From Claviceps africana (taxonomy: Eukaryota; Ascomycota; Sordariomycetes; Hypocreales; Clavicipitaceae), in assembly GCA_018360145.1 (NCBI GenBank), contig SRPY01000027.1:1-64000 (forward strand): a stretch of 64,000 nucleotides of DNA, given 5' to 3'. The position numbers were made by a program, and so were the translations under genes. Positions 51,963 through 64,000 of this stretch are shown here, piece by piece (positions within the stretch are counted from its first letter, which is position 1; each line of letters starts with the position of its first letter). Below the pieces are notes generated by a model, which was given only the letters and a program-made list of their open reading frames with translations, made no database searches and was not told where the DNA came from.

Positions 51963-54900
51963 AAAAAAACTTTTTGCGATTTCGCCCGCACCGCTATAGC
52001 GACGCAGAATTGACTTTAAACCGCTTAAAAAGTGTAGAAAAAGATTCCTTATATTTATTTACCTCTCTCTTTAAAAGTATATTAATGCTAAAGTATAGGT
52101 ATAGTAGGTGCTAAAATATTAATAAATATTAATAATAGAAATTACAGTAGCCTTACTTATAGTTAATATTACTTTAATATAAACTAAAGCGGATTTATAA
52201 TAAAATTATAAATTAAATCTACATTACCTTTAATAAATAAGTTAATATTAAATTATCTTAAGGTTAAATATAAAGAATTAATAAGATTTATTTTAATATT
52301 AATACTAAAGAGTATATAAAATATTATCCTCTATATAAATAATATAGCTATAATATATAGCTAATATAAAGCCTTAATACCTATTACCTTAAAGGCTACC
52401 CCCCCTTCTTTAAATATAATAACTGTTTAAAACCTTAAATAAACCGTTAAAAAGGTAGTTAAAAAGGTAATTAATAGCAGCTTTACTATAGAACTAAGTT
52501 AGGTAAGTATTATAATATAAAGCATAACTATACCTATTATTTTAGCCTATATTATTACTATAGTAGTACTGCCTTAAATTTATTATAAAACTATTATTAA
52601 AGAATTCTTTATCTCTAAAGCTATTTAAAATAAATCCTTTAAAGATATTATTAAAGCTATTAACTATATTACTAAAATTAATACTATAGTAGTAGTATAT
52701 TAACTTTATAGTAGTAATACTGTTATTACCTTTTATAATATAGTAAAACCTTATATTAAAAATATAATTTAGATTTAAACTATATTTAAACTAAATATAA
52801 TACTTAACTGCTACCTTTTTAGTATTATTATTAAAGGCTTCTTTATTAACTACTTTTAGAACTAAATAATAAATAATATTTTATAAAACTTTATAAAGAA
52901 TAATAGCTTAAAACTAATATAAATAATAGTATAAAAACCTTAAGTAACCTCTATTAAGTCCCCTTTAATTATTAAAATTAATAAAATTAAAGTAATTAAC
53001 TATTTATACTACCTTAAAGTTATTTATAAAGTAGAAATATTTAAGGCTAAGCTATATAATAATACTCTCTACCTCTATTAATACTATAGTTACTTTTAAT
53101 TTAAGTATATTATAATATATTATAATATAGCCTTACATTATAGTTATTATAATATTAAGCGCTATAAGGCTAAAGAGTTATCCTACTTAGCCTTAGTAAA
53201 AGCAATATAGAAATACTATATAAACTATATAAAATAATACCTTACTTAGTTATAATAATATAATATTATAAATAAGCAGTAGTATTATACCTATAATATA
53301 TACCTAAGCTATCTTTAGGTCTTTACTACCCCTTCTTTAATATTAAAAGAAGATAAATAAATAGAGGTTACTTTATATAACTATTACTAAAATATTAATA
53401 ACTCTTTATTATAAAAGGCATTACTATAGAAATATATTAGCTAACCTTATACCTACCTACTAAACTCTTAGCTAATATTAATTTAATAAAGCGCTATAAA
53501 GGCCTTCCTTAATTAATAACCTATCCTTAATATAGATTTAAATATATAGCTATTAATTTAATAGTCTTTATAATATATATAATTAAGGTTATATATTAAA
53601 ATATATAAAAGAAAACCTATTTTATATACTTTACGCTAAATACCTACACTAAAACTAATGTAATTATAATATAGAAACTAAGTATATTTACTAAATATCT
53701 CTTTAATTTAAGCTTTAGCTACTATTAACTTACTGCTTAAAGAGAATAAACTATATTATATATTTACTACTAATATAAAGCTAAATTATAGTTAATTTAA
53801 AGTAGCACTAATTAGTGTATAATTAATATATTAAGCTATAATATATATTTAATATACTCTTTAATATATAAGTTAAGCTAAGCTATACCCTTTACTAAAT
53901 TTATAGTAGTTATACTATAACTTTAAAGTATATTTATAGGTGATTTTAACTAATACTACCCTTTATAAAACTACTATAGCTAAATCTTATTAAATAGTAA
54001 ACTCCTTTATTAATAGTAAAGTAATAGTAACTTAAACTTACTATACTATAAAGAGAGGTTATATAGTTCTTTTATAATAAATATAGTAGCACTATTAACT
54101 ATATTTAAGCTACTTTTAATATAACTATTAAATATTTAAAAGGCCTTAACTTTATTAAGTCTAACTATATTCTATAACTTATATAAGTTAATATTAATAA
54201 AGATAAAAGGCTTAGCTATAGCTATATATTTAAGTAATTAAAAATAAACTAGAATTTAATTATAGCTAAAGTAGCAGTATAGCTTTAAACTAACTACATT
54301 AATATTCCACTTTTAATACTATAGAAGATTAATATATATATTAAATAAATTATAAGTAAGCTTTAAATAATAATATAAGCAGTGGTTTTATATAGACTTT
54401 AAGGTAGCTTTAAATTAAATTTATAGTAGAACTATAAAATAAAGTAGGCAATATAAAATATAAAATAGGCGCTATAATATTACTAGTTATTGTAAACTAA
54501 AGATAATTAATGACTTATATCTAAAGTAGCTTAGATATAGTCTTAAGTTATTTATAATAAATAATATAGCTCTTAGTAAGCTATAGTATACACTACTTCT
54601 ACCTACTAAGGTAACCTTTAAAAACTTAAATATTAAATATAGCTTTAAAGTAGACTCTCTTTAAAATAATAATAAATACTTAATCTCTTTTAAAGGGATA
54701 GCTTAAACACTACTACTGCCTTCTTTTATTAAAATAAAGCTACTACCTTTATAGAATATTTCTTCCCTTTTTCTATAGCTTAAATTACTAATATCCTTAA
54801 TAACCTTAATACTTAGCTTAATAACGCTATATTTTTACTAAAAGACTGCTTTAATATTAATAAGGTCTATAGAATTATTAAAAGCTTTATTAATTAAAAA

Positions 54901-57388
54901 GCACTAAATATTAATAACCTTTTAGCTAAATTCTTTAAAGCCTATTAAAAACCTTTTATAAAGATATTAGCTTATTTATTAAATAAGTGCTATTATATTA
55001 AATACTACTTAAAACTATATTAAAAGGTAAAAGTTATTATCCTTTATAAGCTAGAAAAAACACTAGCTAAATAATAATAGGCTAAAGTATAGCGCTTAAT
55101 CTCTCTTTTAAATATAGTAAATAAAGTATTAAAAGTAGTAGTAGTAGCTTAGCTTACTATTATAGCTAAGTTAAAAAATATACTTTTAAACCTTTAAATA
55201 AAGAATAAAGCTAATTACTCTATAGAAATTACTTTTAATATATTTATAGAATTAATAAAGATAGCGTAGCACTATAGTAGAATTATATTATTACTTTAAT
55301 TTAATATATTTATAGCCTTTAACACTATTTACTACTATTACCTCTTCTATATTTTTTTAACTTTTAGTGTATTTACTTAAAGAATAGTATAAATTTAAGC
55401 CTTTATTATTAACTATATTACTTACCTCTTCTTTAATAATTAATTAATAAAAGCCCTATTTATTACTACTAAGGTTCTATAAGGGTTATTAATCTCCCCT
55501 ATTTTTTTCTTACTTTATATAATACCTTTATATTAAAAGCTTTAAACTATATAATTTATATTTATCTTTAGCTTTTTTAATAATATAAATATCCTTATTT
55601 ATAAATATATAGTAAAGGAGATATAGAAATAACTTAAAGATATATAGAATATATATTAAAAGTAGTCCTTTAAGTTTAACTTTAATTTCTACCTTTAAAA
55701 AAGTAAATTAATTTATTTTACTTAAAAGTATATAGTAATTATAACACTAGTCTAACTTAACACTACTATAATATAGCCTATTTAATTAGCTTAGTTCTTT
55801 AGGGTTTAAATCTATTAAAAACTATATTAATAAATATATTAAAAGAAAGTTAAAGTAAAACTAAAGTAATAATAACTTACACTTATAATATTAATAATAT
55901 TTACTTAAGGCTACTTATTTAGCAATGCTTACCTTCTTTATATATAGGTAATTTAAAGTATAATTATATATAGTATAGCTTTACACTATACCTTTATAGA
56001 AATAAGTAATAAAGTAAAAGGTATTACTAAGGCATTTATTATTAAATAATTAAATTACCTTAAAGTAGTTATTAATATATTTAAAGCTATACCTTAATCC
56101 CTTATTAAAACTAAAGTAGTAGTTACTTTAATTAACCTATATTTAAACTTTTAATCCCTTAATTTTTATAAAAGAATTAAAAGTAATAGTATAGTAAATA
56201 AAATATACACTACTTATATAATAGTAGTAAGCTAACTTTACTACTACTGCTGCCGCTACTAAGGCTAACTGCTTTATATAAATAACTGCCTTAAATATAT
56301 ATTATTTATATCTTAACTATATAATTACTTTATAAAGCCTTTATTAATAAAAGCTTTAGCTTTTAAATAAAAGGACTACTAATATTATAAATAAACTATA
56401 GTAGAAGTATATTAAACCTAGCTAGAATATATAGCGGCTAAATATAAGCCTTAATTTATATTTACCTTAAAAGTTATTTAGCTTTATAAAAGGCTAGCTA
56501 AGTATAAATCCGCTGCTTTAATATAGATATATATAGAAAAGATTAGCCTTAACTTCTTTCTCTTTTTTTAATATATACTTAATATAAATTTACTAATTTA
56601 CTACTATTAAATTAACCTTAAAGACTATTATTACCTTTTACTATTATATTTAGTTTATAATTATATATAATTAATTAATACTAAGCTATTTCTACTCTAT
56701 AACTACTATAATATATATATTATACTTAACTTTAATAAACTAACTATATCCTTTATAAAATAGCTTATTAATATATAAAGACTGCTTTAATTTACTTTAG
56801 TATATTATTTATAAAGGTAATAGAACTAGAACTAATAAGGAAGTAAAGCCTTTTTAATATTACACTATAACTACTATATATCCCTATAGAGCTTTAAGAA
56901 GGAAAGATATAGCTAAAGAGTAAGGCTTTAAAGAAGAATAAAAGACTATAATATAGCCTTTAAGAGAAAGGATATAACTAATAAGTAAAGCTCTTAAAAA
57001 GCTAGTAGTTAATTTTTAATAATAAAGTAGTAACTAATTAAGTATAAAGCAGCACTAAGTTAGACCTTAACTTAGATACTAAAGGCAATATACCTCCCCC
57101 TTTTAATATTATACTACACTACTATTACTAGCTTTTTAACCCTTTACTACGCTATTTTAATAACATTATCTATACTACACACTTTTTAGTAATATTAGCT
57201 AAAATAAGCTAGCTATATACTAACTCTTATAGTTAGCACTTACTTAGAACTACACTAGCTTTAAGGCAGATACTCTATAGTGGTATATAGGTTTTCCTCC
57301 CTGCTCTAGGGTTTTTCCTATATAAATTAAGTAGTAGAGGTACTAAATACTAGGCTAAATGCCTAGCTAGCGTAAATAAATAAATAAA
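51963..57388 (+). mobile_element. Tad1-like LINE (LINE1), second plus-strand copy
   Basis: Leader tttttgcgatttcgcccgc at about 51972, then collinear with 39795-45086 throughout, ending in the terminal hairpin (57284-57324) and a (taaa)n tail. The 13-base duplication tttatttttataa is exact (51950-51962 and 57389-57401). About 130 bases longer than the first copy, partly because its 5' end is more complete and an extra stretch near 56930-57090 precedes the hairpin. No intact frame. Confidence 0.9.
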
Positions 57389-59298
57389 TTTATTTTTATA
57401 ATAATATTAAAATAGTAATAGTAGTATTTAAAGATTTTCAATATACAATTTAAGCTTATTTTAGTATTTTAAATATATATAAAATATTTTAATTTAATAA
57501 TAAAAGGGAGGTAAAGGTATTATAGCTTTAATATTAATATATTAAAAATAATATTAGCTTATACTTTAAAATTAATAAAGTAAGGGTTAAATAGTTCTTT
57601 AAAGCCTTTATAAAATAACTTTAATATATTTATAAACTTAATTTAAATAAATAAAGAAGTAATAGAGAGTATTAAAGGTATTTATTTATTTATAGTAAAT
57701 AATATATTAGCTATAAAGGTAAGATATACTTAAAATAATTCTTAAAGGGTATTACTAGCTCTTTATATATATTAAGTATTTAATATATATTAAATATTAA
57801 AGAATACTATTAGTACTTTATTTTAAAAAGTTATTACTTTAAATTTATTACTTAAAGAAGAAATAAATAAAGTATTTAAAGGTAGTACTTTATTATAAAT
57901 ACTTTATTATATTAATAATATTATTTACTATTAAAAACTTGCTATAGTATTAATTATATTTTAAATAAATTTATATAAAGACTATATTATACTTATTAAA
58001 TACTTTAATAGCTTAAGTAAAGTAAAGTAATAATTTTAAAGTAAGGCTCTATATTATTATTAATAAAATAAATCCCTTTTAATAGCTTTATAGCTATTAT
58101 TTATATTATTAAAGGTAAATTATTAAGGTATTTTATAGAAACTACTTAAAGTAGTTATAAGCTTTTAAAGTATATTTTAAAAACTATTTAAAGTAGTAGT
58201 AGTATTTTTTAAAAATTTAAATTAAATTTTCTTTAAAATATTTTAAAGCTTTTTTTTTAAACTATAATAGTTTAAGTATAAATATATTATTATTTATATC
58301 ACTAAGCTATTTTAAAATACTTAAGGGTTAAAATTAGCTTTATTTTATTTATAGCTAAAGTTTTAATAGCTACCCTTTATTTAATTATTATAATAATATT
58401 ATAGTATACTTAGTATAATTTTAAGTTAATAGTATATATTTATAACTCTTAATTATATTCTTTCTTTATTATAATATAAAGCTAATATAACTTTAATTAA
58501 TTAGTTTTTAAGGGCTAATAGCTATACTTTTTATAAAGTATTATATTATCTCTATATTAAATATAAATATTATCTTTTTTCTTTTTAATGCTTTTAAAGG
58601 AATTTTTATAGAAATTTCTCATTATAAAGATTTTATTGATATATTACTTAAATAGTAATAAAGGGAAAAGTATAAAAGCTTTAGTAGTAATTAATATAGT
58701 TTTTAAACCTTTATTTGAATTACTATATCATTTTATAACTATTTTATAATAGTTTTAAATAAAAAATAAAATATACTTTCTTTATAAATAATTTTAGTTT
58801 AATAATAAAATAATTATAATATATATTAAAGAAATAGCTATTTTACTTATAAACTAATATTAAAAGAATAAAGTCTTATATTAACTTATTAATATAAATA
58901 CTTCAATAATATTATAAAATAATAGTAAATGGCTAAAAGAATAATAAAGATATGATATTAAAATAAATAACTTTAAGGAATATAAAGGAAAGAAAGATTA
59001 TAACTATTAATAAAATAAATAGTAAGGATTATAAAGGGCTGTTATTAAAAAGGAGTGTATTATATATTAATAAATATATTTATTTTTAACTTTTATTTAT
59101 TTATTTATTTATTATTATTAATATAAACTATATAACTAAGTAATATATAAAGGGTAAAGCTATAGTAGTTAAAGGACTTATAGAATATAGGTGGGATAAT
59201 ATTATTTTATATTAAACTTATAAAATGTAAATAAAATAATATTATTTTATAACTACACTACTACTACTTTATTAGTATAATAATTTAATAAGGGGTTA

Positions 59299-59587
59299 TA
59301 TAATAAATCTAAGCTATTAGCTTAAATATATAGTAGTAATAGTAAAGGAAGTGTTATAAAGCTATAATAAAACCGTTATAGTTTTATAAAAATAACTTAG
59401 TAAAACTATTATAATTTTATAAAGAAAACCTAATAAACCTAAATAAAACCTTAAGCTTTTATTTAAATAAATACCTATATAAATTAAAATAGTTTCCCTT
59501 TACTCTTCTCTCTTTTTTAAAGGGGTAAAATTAATATAAACTTTATTAACATTAAAAAGCAGTACGCTTTTAGGCTGGTCTATAATA
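59299..59587 (+). repeat. Gypsy-A 3' LTR
   Basis: 289 bases, matching 34926-35214; ends ggctggtctataata. Keeps slightly more G and C at its outer end (agtacgcttttaggctgg) than the 5' LTR. Confidence 0.9.
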
Positions 59588-59688
59588 ATATACTTTATTT
59601 ATTAAATTATTAAAAGTAATAAAAATAAAAAGCTTTAATAAGTATTAAAATATAAATCTTTAGTATACTTTATAATATTTAATTAAAA

Positions 59689-62600
59689 AAACTTTCGCAA
59701 TTTCGCCTGCACCGTAATAACGCTGTAGAATTAACTTAAATTAACTTAAGAAGTAAATAAAAAGTTTTACTATACCTATTTACCTCCCTTTATAATAATA
59801 TATTAAGCTTAAAGTATAAGTATAGTAGGTAATATAATAATAATAAATATTAATATAAAAAACTATAGCCTTTTATAGAGTTACTATAATCCCTTTATTT
59901 ACTATAGTAAGTTTATAGTAGAAAACTAAATTAATACTATAGTTAATATAGCTTAGAACTAAGTATTAGTTTATTTATAATAAAAATATAATAACATTAC
60001 TAAGCCTATACTAATCTTTTTACTAAAAGGAGTCTAAAAGGTTATTCTATATATTATTAATATAGAAATAATATAGGCTTAGTATAGGTAACCTACTAAC
60101 CTTTAAGAACTAATTATAACTACTAACTTAAAAGTAATAATTAAAAGGGTAATTAAGAAGGCTATTTAGCCTAAATCTATATTAGCTATAATATAGGCTA
60201 GAATTATAGCTAATAATGCTATCTTAATAATTAATAAGCTTATTTACTTAGCTATCTCTATAGTAATATTGCTTTATATTTATAAAGAGACTGTTATTAA
60301 AGGTAATATAATTAGTAAAGTAATTAAATAATATAGCTTAAAAGATATTATTTATACTATTAATAAAGCTATAAATAAAGACACTATAGTAGCTATAAAG
60401 CGCCTCTATAGTAATAATATAGTAGTTACTTTTAAAAATATAGCTAAACTTTATATTAAAAATATAAAATAGGTTTAAATTACCTTTAGCTTAAATATAA
60501 TACTAAACTAATAAATTTTTAGTATTATTATTAAAGAATTCTCTATTTATTATATATATTAAGTTATTAAAAAAGATATCCTTTACTACCTTACCTTTAT
60601 TAATAGTAGTAATATTACTAAGGTAGTGGTGTAAAAACCTTATAGCACTATAATATAAGCCTCTTTTATCTTTAAAATTAAAGATATTAATATAGCTAAT
60701 AGACTATACTATAGAAAGGTTATTTATAAAGCTAAAATATTTAAAGCTAAACTATATAATAAAGCTCTCTATTTATATTAATATTATTAATACTTTAAAT
60801 TTAACTATATTACTATATACTACACTATAACTCTATATTATAGCTACTATACTACTATTAAGTATACTTTTAAGACTAATTACTTAGCTATTATAGATAT
60901 AAAGTAGGAGTAATATACTAACTATATAGGTATTTACCTTACTTAATTAAAACACTATTTAATTATTAATAACTACTAAATAAAAGCTTATATTATATAC
61001 TTAAGCTAGTTTAATAGCTTTACTGCTTTATTTATACTAACCTTTATAAATATAAATAGCTAAATTAAGGTTTAAATTTATAGTTAATATAAATAAGCTA
61101 GCAATATCCTTTTTAATAAAGCTTTACTTTAAAAGTAAAGTAAGTGCCTTTAAAGTAGCTATAACTAATACTTAAGCCTTAATATAACATTTATATCCCC
61201 TTTATTAAGGCTTTAAGGCGCTATTAAAGCCTTTTTTAGCTATTACTTTAATATTAAGTTAGCCCCTTTATTATAAAAAACCCCTTTACCCTTTAATTAA
61301 ATATAATATTATAAATAATAAATTAAAATATATAAAAGAAGATATAACTTATTTACTTAGCTTTTAAGTTATAACTTAAAACTAATATAGTAGCGATTTA
61401 AAAACTATATAATACTAATAAAGACCCTTTAAACCTAAGCTTAGGTTTTTACTAACTTATAGTTTAAAGTAAAAAAATAGCTATTTATATTTACTATAAA
61501 TATAGCTTTAGCTTATAAATAATATAATTTAGCATTAATTAATACACTATAACCCTTTATAATATTAATATTTACTTTATTTACTCTTCTACTTACTATT
61601 ATAATTAAATAACTTTTTTTATAACTTCTTTATAAAACTGCTATAATATTACTATATTTTTATTAGTAACTTTAATTACTATTATCTCTTTTAAAACTAA
61701 TATAGCTATATAGTACTTAGTAGTAATAAAATTTTAATACTTATAATTTAATAGTAACTTAAACTTTTTATACCTTAAAGTAAAATAATATATTAAATAT
61801 AAAATAAAAGAGATAGTACTATTAACTATACTTAGTTCTTTATTAACCTTTAAACTTAATTTTTAAGAGAATTAAACTTTATTAAATTTAACTATATTTT
61901 ATAGTTTATTTATATTACCTTTTTTAATTATAGTTTTATAACTATTACTATTAAATAACCTTTACACTACTTTAAATAGCTTTAAATAAATAAAATATTT
62001 ACTATTATTAAAGTAATATACTACTTCTACCCCTTTTTTATATTAATTATCTTTAATACCTTTTATTAAATTAACTCCTTTACTATATAGTTTATAGCTA
62101 AATTTATTACTATTACTACTTTTTTTATATTAAAAGGCCTTTATAGTGCCTTTAGAGGGTAATTATAGTAAATCCTCAAGGTTTATAAAATTATTTATAA
62201 TATAAAATATATTTAAAGACTTTAGTAATACTATTATATTAAGGTAAGCTAATAGGCTACTATTAATATAGCTTTAAATTAAAAATAAGTTATTAATAAA
62301 GAATAATATAGCTTTTAATACTATATAGTAATAAATATAATAGCTAAGATAAGTAACCTTTAAAAACTAAAATAATAGACTTAACTTTATAATAACTTAC
62401 TACCTAAAACTACTTAAGTTTTAACCCTTTATTATAGTAATAATAATATACCTTTAATTACCTTTTATTATAATAAAGTAGAGGTATTCTTTAATAAATT
62501 CTTTCCTACCTTAACTATTTATATAAATAATATATTAGCTAACCTTAGCCTTTAACTTAACTTTACTATATTTTTAAAAAAGAACTACTCTATAGCTTTA

Positions 62601-64000
62601 AAGATATATAATATAATTAAAGAACTAATTAGTTAAAAAGCCTTTAAACTTAATAAGCTCTTAGTAAGGTTCCTTAAAGCCTATAGTAAACCACTTATTA
62701 GTGTTCTCTCTAACCTATTTAATATATATTACTATATTAAGTATTACCTAGCCTTATTTTAAAAGGCTAAAGTTATAGTCCTTTATAAATTAGGAAAGTT
62801 ACCTAAGGAAAGAAGGTATACTTATATATAGAGGCTAATTTCCCTTTTTAATATTATAAGTAAGGTTTTAAAAGTAGTAGTAGTAATATAAATTATTTAT
62901 ATAGCTAAAAAAGGCAGTGCTTTTTTGAAGCTTTAAATAAGTTATTATATTAATTAATTTATAGAGATAGCTTTTATTATTTTAATAAAAGCTATATATA
63001 TAGTATAGTACTATAGCAGCACTATATTACTCCTTTAGCTTAATATTTTAGCTGCCTTTAATATAGTATATTATATAAAACTTACCTATATAATAATCTT
63101 TACTAAACTCTTTATATAAATAATACATTAAACCTAAGCCTTTACTATATTATATAAAGCTTACTTTATATTTAATAGCTAAATAATAGCTTTTTATATA
63201 GTATTTATAAAGGTCCCTTAAAGGTCCTTTATATCTTTAATTCTCTTTCTTCTTTATATTACTTTACTTTATATTAAACTTATAATAGTTAACTTTATAT
63301 TAATACTTAGCTTTTTTAATAATATTTATATTTTAATATATAGCTATATAATAAAGAAGACTTAAGCCTAACTTAAAACTACTTAAGTAATTTATTAAAA
63401 TTAATTCTATAAATTAAGCCTAAAGTTCTATTTATAAAAAAGTAAACTTATTTACTTTAGTAAAAAGAAATAGCTAATAATAACGCTAATTTAATTTAAA
63501 ACTATAATAGTTTAATTAATATAGTTAGCTTACTTCTTTAATATTTAAATTTATTATAAACTTTAATAAAAGGCTAATTAACTTAAGCTTACTATAAAAC
63601 TAATATAGTAATAACTTACCTTTACTATACTCTTTATATTTATTTAAAGGTATTTATTATATAAGTTTAAACTCCTTTATATTTAAGTTATTTAAAGCTT
63701 TATTAGCTATAGTATAGGCTTATATTATACTTTAATTAAATATAAAGGTATAGCTAAAAGTATTATTAAAGCCTTTACTATAAAGGAAATTTAATAACTT
63801 TATACTATTATTAATATTTATAAAGCTATATTATAATCTTTAATTAAAACTAAGGTAATAATCCCTCCTTTAAACCTATACCTTAACTATTATATTTAAT
63901 AATTCTATAATAAAATGAAAGTAAATAAAATAGCTAATAAAATCAATATAGCCTATGCTTTAATAGTAACCTACCTTTAATATAGTACTTAATATAAAAA
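59689..64000 (+). mobile_element. Tad1-like LINE (LINE2), 3' end outside the window
   Basis: Starts aaaactttcgcaatttcgcc at about 59689 and is collinear with 45255 onwards to the window end, with the extra ~0.2 kb noted for the other copy (63300-63520). Many stops; no intact frame. Lies about 100 bases beyond the end of gypsy-A, in unidentified AT-rich sequence (59593-59688). Confidence 0.85.

Larger units (their letters stand above)
34926..59587 (+). mobile_element. Gypsy-type LTR retrotransposon (gypsy-A), split by three LINEs
   Basis: LTRs of equal length (289 bases) at 34926-35214 and 59299-59587, with atata on both outer sides (34921-34925 and 59588-59592). Own sequence lies in 34926-39794, 45087-45254, 50731-51962 and 57389-59587 (about 8.5 kb). 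On the plus strand the reverse transcriptase box (VYLNNILIYIN, from the YLDDILIY motif) is at about 37611-37660, RNase H at about 38170-38312 (YIIYNKKLL, NLKYF) and a probable integrase C-terminal part at about 39290-39500. Asp to Asn changes and many TAA/TAG codons show RIP inactivation. The last three pieces hold no domain that I recognise; 50731-51962 and 57389-59298 are assigned to this element by position and TSD logic only. Confidence 0.85.

Overview
The window looks like a piece of a filamentous ascomycete (Pezizomycotina) genome. It holds one small island of ordinary, GC-balanced, intron-containing genes (about 6.6-13.5 kb). On both sides lie very AT-rich blocks of nested retrotransposons whose frames are full of TAA/TAG stops, the pattern left by repeat-induced point mutation (RIP; C->T and G->A). 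Short introns with fungal donors and acceptors, the protein families and TAGGTACCTA-type promoter repeats also fit Pezizomycotina, perhaps Sordariomycetes. The species cannot be named from the sequence.

Gene island. Three genes can be supported: an EMC5/MMgT-type ER membrane complex subunit (6800-7269, +, 2 exons), an HMG-box protein of the sex/MAT-like type (8293-9602, -, about 3 exons), and a DDT-like plus coiled-coil plus PHD-finger chromatin protein (11348-13179, -, 5 exons). All three were rebuilt by splicing; the single open frames show only parts of them. The first two converge on a 1 kb spacer. The 1.7 kb between the HMG start and the PHD stop holds no gene I can support, but may contain the degraded C-terminal tail of the PHD gene.

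Left block (1-6.6 kb). Two copies of one Tad1-like LINE (called LINE1 here) and the 5' part of a second family (LINE2) are nested head-in-head, all on the minus strand. A heavily mutated solo LTR follows them.

Right block (13.7-64 kb). In order: a solo LTR of a copia family (13754-14588); an unidentified AT-rich stretch; then a nest in which a solo LTR (16059-31688) is split by a gypsy element (16362-31662, -), itself split by a SINE-like or LINE-tailed insertion (19322-20162) and a complete copia element (20430-28119, -). After a second unidentified stretch comes another gypsy element (34926-59587, +), split by three LINEs (39795-45086, 45255-50730, 51963-57388). The middle LINE carries a nearly unmutated solo LTR (50289-50487). 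A fourth LINE starts at about 59689 and runs off the window. Matching target-site duplications (TSDs) support almost every boundary and give a relative order of insertion.

No new functional system stands out. The most unusual signals are where RIP did not act: a GC-rich patch centred on an internal deletion junction in a LINE, and spared element edges. Two other features deserve a second look: a 3' hairpin shared by both LINE families and by the SINE-like insertion, and the disrupted tail of the PHD gene.
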